Shown here in pieces: positions 14,232 to 16,932 of a stretch of DNA of 16,932 nucleotides (position 1 is the first letter of the stretch; each line of letters opens with the position of its first letter). Where the stretch lies: positions 1 to 16,932 of the forward strand of contig CANFNO010000012.1 in NCBI GenBank assembly GCA_947447845.1, in the 5' to 3' direction. The stretch comes from Burkholderiales bacterium (lineage in GTDB: Bacteria > Pseudomonadota > Gammaproteobacteria > Burkholderiales > Burkholderiaceae). The translations under genes were made by a program, and so were the position numbers. The notes beneath the pieces are model-generated. The model made no database searches. It was not told the DNA's origin and was given only the letters and a program-made list of their open reading frames with translations.

Positions 14232-16932
14232 CTATCCCGAATTGGCAAGCTGAAGTTGTGCGCAAGCAACCAGAGTCTCGAATGCGTCAACCGCCATGGG
14301 GCGTCCAAACAGGTAGCCCTGGTAGGCAAAACAACCTTGTTGCGCCAGGTAATCGCGTTGCTCTTGTGTTTCCACGCCCTCGGCAATCACCAGCAGGTTG
14401 AGGCTGTCGCCCAGGGCGATGACCATCTTGGCGATCGCCGCATCGTTGCTGTCCACCAGAATGTCGCGCACAAAGCTCTGGTCGATCTTGAGCTGATCCA
14501 ACGGCAGCAATTTCAAAAACGACAACGATGAATAGCCGGTGCCAAAGTCATCCAGCGAGAAGCCCACACCACGGTCCTTGAGCATCAGCATTTTGTCAAT
14601 GGTCTTGGTCACGTCCGAGACCAGCACGCCTTCCGTCAACTCCAGCTTCAGGCGATGGGGGTTGGCCCCCGATTGCTCCAGCGCTTGCACCACATGGGCG
14701 ACAAAGTCGGCCTGCATCAGTTGCAGCGCACTAACATTGACCGACACCGTGAGTTGCTGCAATCCGGGCTGATGGTCCCACTGCGCGAGCTGCTGGCAGG
14801 CTGACTCCAGAATCCACTGCCCCAAGGGAAGAATCAATCCGGTGTGCTCTGCCAACGCGATGAACTCGCCAGGAAACACCATGCCGCGCTGTGGGTGTTG
14901 CCAGCGCACCAGCGTCTCGGCGCCGGTGATGTTGCCATGGGCATCCACTTGCGGCTGGTAGTGCAGGAGGAACTGCTTCTGCTCCATCGCCTCCCGCAAA
15001 GCGGCCTCCATGCCGGCACGCTGCGTCACTGCGGTTTGCATTTGCACATCAAAGAATCGCAAGGTATTGCGGCCGGCGGCCTTGGCCTGGTACATCGCCA
15101 AGTCTGCACGCTTGAGCAAGTCCTCCGGCTTCTCCGTCTTTTCTCCAAACAGGGTCACGCCCACACTAGGCGTGCTGCGGTGGGTGGTGTCAGTCAGCAG
15201 GTAGGGCTGATTGAGGGTCTGGACAATTTTTTCACCCACGATTTCTGCCTGGGTGGCAGCCTGGCTCGGGTCTTCGCTCAGATCCTGCAGCATCACCACG
15301 AATTCGTCGCCGCCCAACCGGGCCACGGTGTCGTCCTCACGCACACAACGCTGCAAGCGCTGTGCCACCTGCTTGAGCAACTGATCTCCTTTGTCATGCC
15401 CGAGCGTGTCGTTGAGATCCTTGAAGTTGTCCAAGTCCAGAAACAACAGTGCGCCACTTCGCTTGTGGCGCGCACTGTGTGCCAGTGCATGGCTGAGCCG
15501 GTCCATCAGCAGGCGCCGGTTCGGCAGTCCGGTGAGTGAATCATAGAAAGCCAGGTTTCTGATTTCGATTTCAGCGGCTTTGCGTTCGGTGATGTCCACC
15601 ATGCTGACGACATAGTGGGTGACCGCCCCTGCCGCATCGCGCAGTGCCGTTAGCATCAGCCAAATTGGAAACACCTCGCCGTTCTTGCGGCGGTCCCACA
15701 CCTCACCCTGCCAGGACCCCGCGGATTCCAGTGCGCGCGCCATCAAGTCATACTGGACCGGATCCTGAGTTTTGGAACTGAGCAGGTCTTGCGGCAGGTG
15801 GCCGATCGCCTCTTCAGAGGAATACCCGGTCATAGCCGTAAAGGCGCGGTTGGCCTTCAGGATATTCCACTGGGCATCGGTCACAAATATTGCCTCCTGG
15901 GACTCGAAGGCGGCGGCGGCAATTCGCAGCTCAGCTTCGTGCGCATTCAAGGTCTGCAGCAAGCCGTTGAAGCCCTTGATCAAGGCACCAATTTCGTCGT
16001 CGGAATCCACCGGCAAGGCTTGCAGGGCAGTGTGAGACTTCGATTGCCGCTGCAGACTTTGGGCAGCCACTATCAGTGGGGTCATCTGGCGACTCAGGAT
16101 TAACCAGGCCAGGCCGCTGGCAAAGGCACTGAGAAAAAGGGTCGCGATCATCATGCGTGCCTGCACCGCACGCAGCAGCGCAAAGGCTTCCTGAGTTGGC
16201 AAGCTCACCGCTACAAACCAATCCGCCACCGGGATGCCTTTGGCTGCTGCCAGCACTTCGACGCCCTGAGAGTTCACAGTTAGACCCGCGCCATCGACAC
16301 CGGCCATGAATTGATCCACAAGTGGACTGAGGCCCGGCTTGGCCGCCGGGGTCATGACACGTGTTTTATCAGTCGCAGTGACCACCAGGCGGGCCGCGCG
16401 CGAAACCACCAGATAGCCACCGGTCTGGCCGTAGCGGTTGCTCACCAACTTATCCAGAAAACTGGACTCCTCCAGATTGACGATGCCCACCAGTACCCCT
16501 GCAATCTCGCCATGCACGTCTCGCAATGGCGTGGCCATTCCCACGATCGGCACATTGAGTTTCTTGCCCATCACCGGCGTTCCGACGACCGAGCGGCCTT
16601 CGCTTAAGGCTCTTTGAAAGTAGTCACGTTCAGCATAGGAAACTCCGATTCGCTGGGCCGACACCGGCAGCGACGCCGTCGCCACGCCATGGATGTCTGT
16701 CACGAAAACGCCACCGCTGAACAGGGCCAGGAATTCGGGCATCAACTCCAGTTGTTCCTGCTGCGTGTGGTGCGCAAGAGGGCCGGCCAGCACGCTGGAG
16801 ACCCTGTGCAAGGCCAGCAGACGCTCGTTGATCTCGTCATTGATTTCTGTGCCCACCAGCCTTGCAATGGACGACTGTTGCTCCATGACCTGCTTTTCCA
16901 GGCTGGTACGGATGACCCCGGCGATGTAGAAC
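14232..16932 (-). CDS. Membrane-bound CACHE-HAMP-PAS-GGDEF-EAL cyclic-di-GMP protein (5' end outside window)
   Basis: At least 899 residues; the frame stays open through the right edge (residues FYIAGVIRTSLEKQV precede the first Met at 16886), so the true start with the first membrane helix lies beyond 16932. Counting from that Met: periplasmic CACHE-like sensor about 1-235, membrane helix 245-264, HAMP 265-318, PAS about 322-438 ending in DITERK, GGDEF about 445-612, EAL about 625-880. The cyclase motif is intact (GGDEF, 525-529) with an inhibitory I-site RxxD (R516-D519) five residues ahead. The phosphodiesterase side keeps E657 (as ETL rather than EAL), N717, ELTE (749-752), DDFGTG (779-784), K800, E836 and QGYLFGRP. 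Both synthesis and breakdown of cyclic-di-GMP are possible; in vivo balance unknown. It would switch attachment or motility in response to an extracellular ligand. Confidence 0.95.
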   Translation of the reverse strand, partial: FYIAGVIRTSLEKQVMEQQSSIARLVGTEINDEINERLLALHRVSSVLAGPLAHHTQQEQLELMPEFLALFSGGVFVTDIHGVATASLPVSAQRIGVSYAERDYFQRALSEGRSVVGTPVMGKKLNVPIVGMATPLRDVHGEIAGVLVGIVNLEESSFLDKLVSNRYGQTGGYLVVSRAARLVVTATDKTRVMTPAAKPGLSPLVDQFMAGVDGAGLTVNSQGVEVLAAAKGIPVADWFVAVSLPTQEAFALLRAVQARMMIATLFLSAFASGLAWLILSRQMTPLIVAAQSLQRQSKSHTALQALPVDSDDEIGALIKGFNGLLQTLNAHEAELRIAAAAFESQEAIFVTDAQWNILKANRAFTAMTGYSSEEAIGHLPQDLLSSKTQDPVQYDLMARALESAGSWQGEVWDRRKNGEVFPIWLMLTALRDAAGAVTHYVVSMVDITERKAAEIEIRNLAFYDSLTGLPNRRLLMDRLSHALAHSARHKRSGALLFLDLDNFKDLNDTLGHDKGDQLLKQVAQRLQRCVREDDTVARLGGDEFVVMLQDLSEDPSQAATQAEIVGEKIVQTLNQPYLLTDTTHRSTPSVGVTLFGEKTEKPEDLLKRADLAMYQAKAAGRNTLRFFDVQMQTAVTQRAGMEAALREAMEQKQFLLHYQPQVDAHGNITGAETLVRWQHPQRGMVFPGEFIALAEHTGLILPLGQWILESACQQLAQWDHQPGLQQLTVSVNVSALQLMQADFVAHVVQALEQSGANPHRLKLELTEGVLVSDVTKTIDKMLMLKDRGVGFSLDDFGTGYSSLSFLKLLPLDQLKIDQSFVRDILVDSNDAAIAKMVIALGDSLNLLVIAEGVETQEQRDYLAQQGCFAYQGYLFGRPMAVDAFETLVACAQLQLANSG

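Noticed and set aside
14844..15539. 231-codon plus-strand frame inside the GGDEF-EAL gene
   Set aside because: Antisense to intact catalytic domains; composition typical of a shadow frame.

Overview
The window reads as chromosomal DNA of a beta-proteobacterium of the Burkholderiales, most like the Leptothrix / Rhodoferax / Comamonadaceae group. This rests on the moderately high GC, the codon style, and a gene block that matches the mofA-mofB-mofC manganese-oxidation locus known from Leptothrix discophora. I recognised that locus from protein architecture and gene order; no database search was run. No tRNA, rRNA, CRISPR array or intact insertion sequence is visible.

Layout. (1) Positions 1-1363, minus strand, are a lipid or acid catabolism fragment: the N-terminus of an AMP-forming acyl-CoA synthetase (cut by the left edge), an SDR oxidoreductase, and just upstream a short remnant of what looks like a beta-hydroxyacid dehydrogenase gene. 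(2) Positions 1450-9740, minus strand, are the mof block. In transcription order it holds a giant multicopper oxidase (MofA, 1714 residues, GTG start), a cluster of hairpins including an intrinsic terminator, an exported FKBP-type prolyl isomerase (MofB), a secreted c-type cytochrome fused to a periplasmic-binding-protein domain (MofC), and a small secreted protein of unknown function. (3) Positions 9741-10403 are a long AT-rich divergent intergenic region with a candidate mofA promoter, inverted repeats, and 21-bp-spaced direct repeats in front of the opposite genes. (4) Positions 10404-12585, plus strand, are an OmpR-family response regulator and its sensor histidine kinase, linked by a heptanucleotide repeat array that spans the regulator's stop codon. 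(5) Positions 12592-14160, minus strand, are an APC-superfamily permease. (6) From 14232 to the right edge, minus strand, lies a membrane-bound CACHE-HAMP-PAS-GGDEF-EAL cyclic-di-GMP protein whose 5' end lies outside the window.

How the parts may work together (inference). MofA is predicted to be an exported four-copper oxidase that takes electrons from Mn(II) or another reductant. MofB may help fold this very long proline-containing secreted protein. MofC could carry electrons or bind a ligand in the periplasm. The divergently transcribed two-component system, whose sensor has a histidine-rich periplasmic stretch beside its first membrane helix, is the obvious candidate regulator of the locus. 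The least understood parts are the fourth secreted protein of the mof block, the MofC fusion, the extra modules inside and behind the MofA oxidase core, and the regulatory repeats in the 660-bp divergent region.
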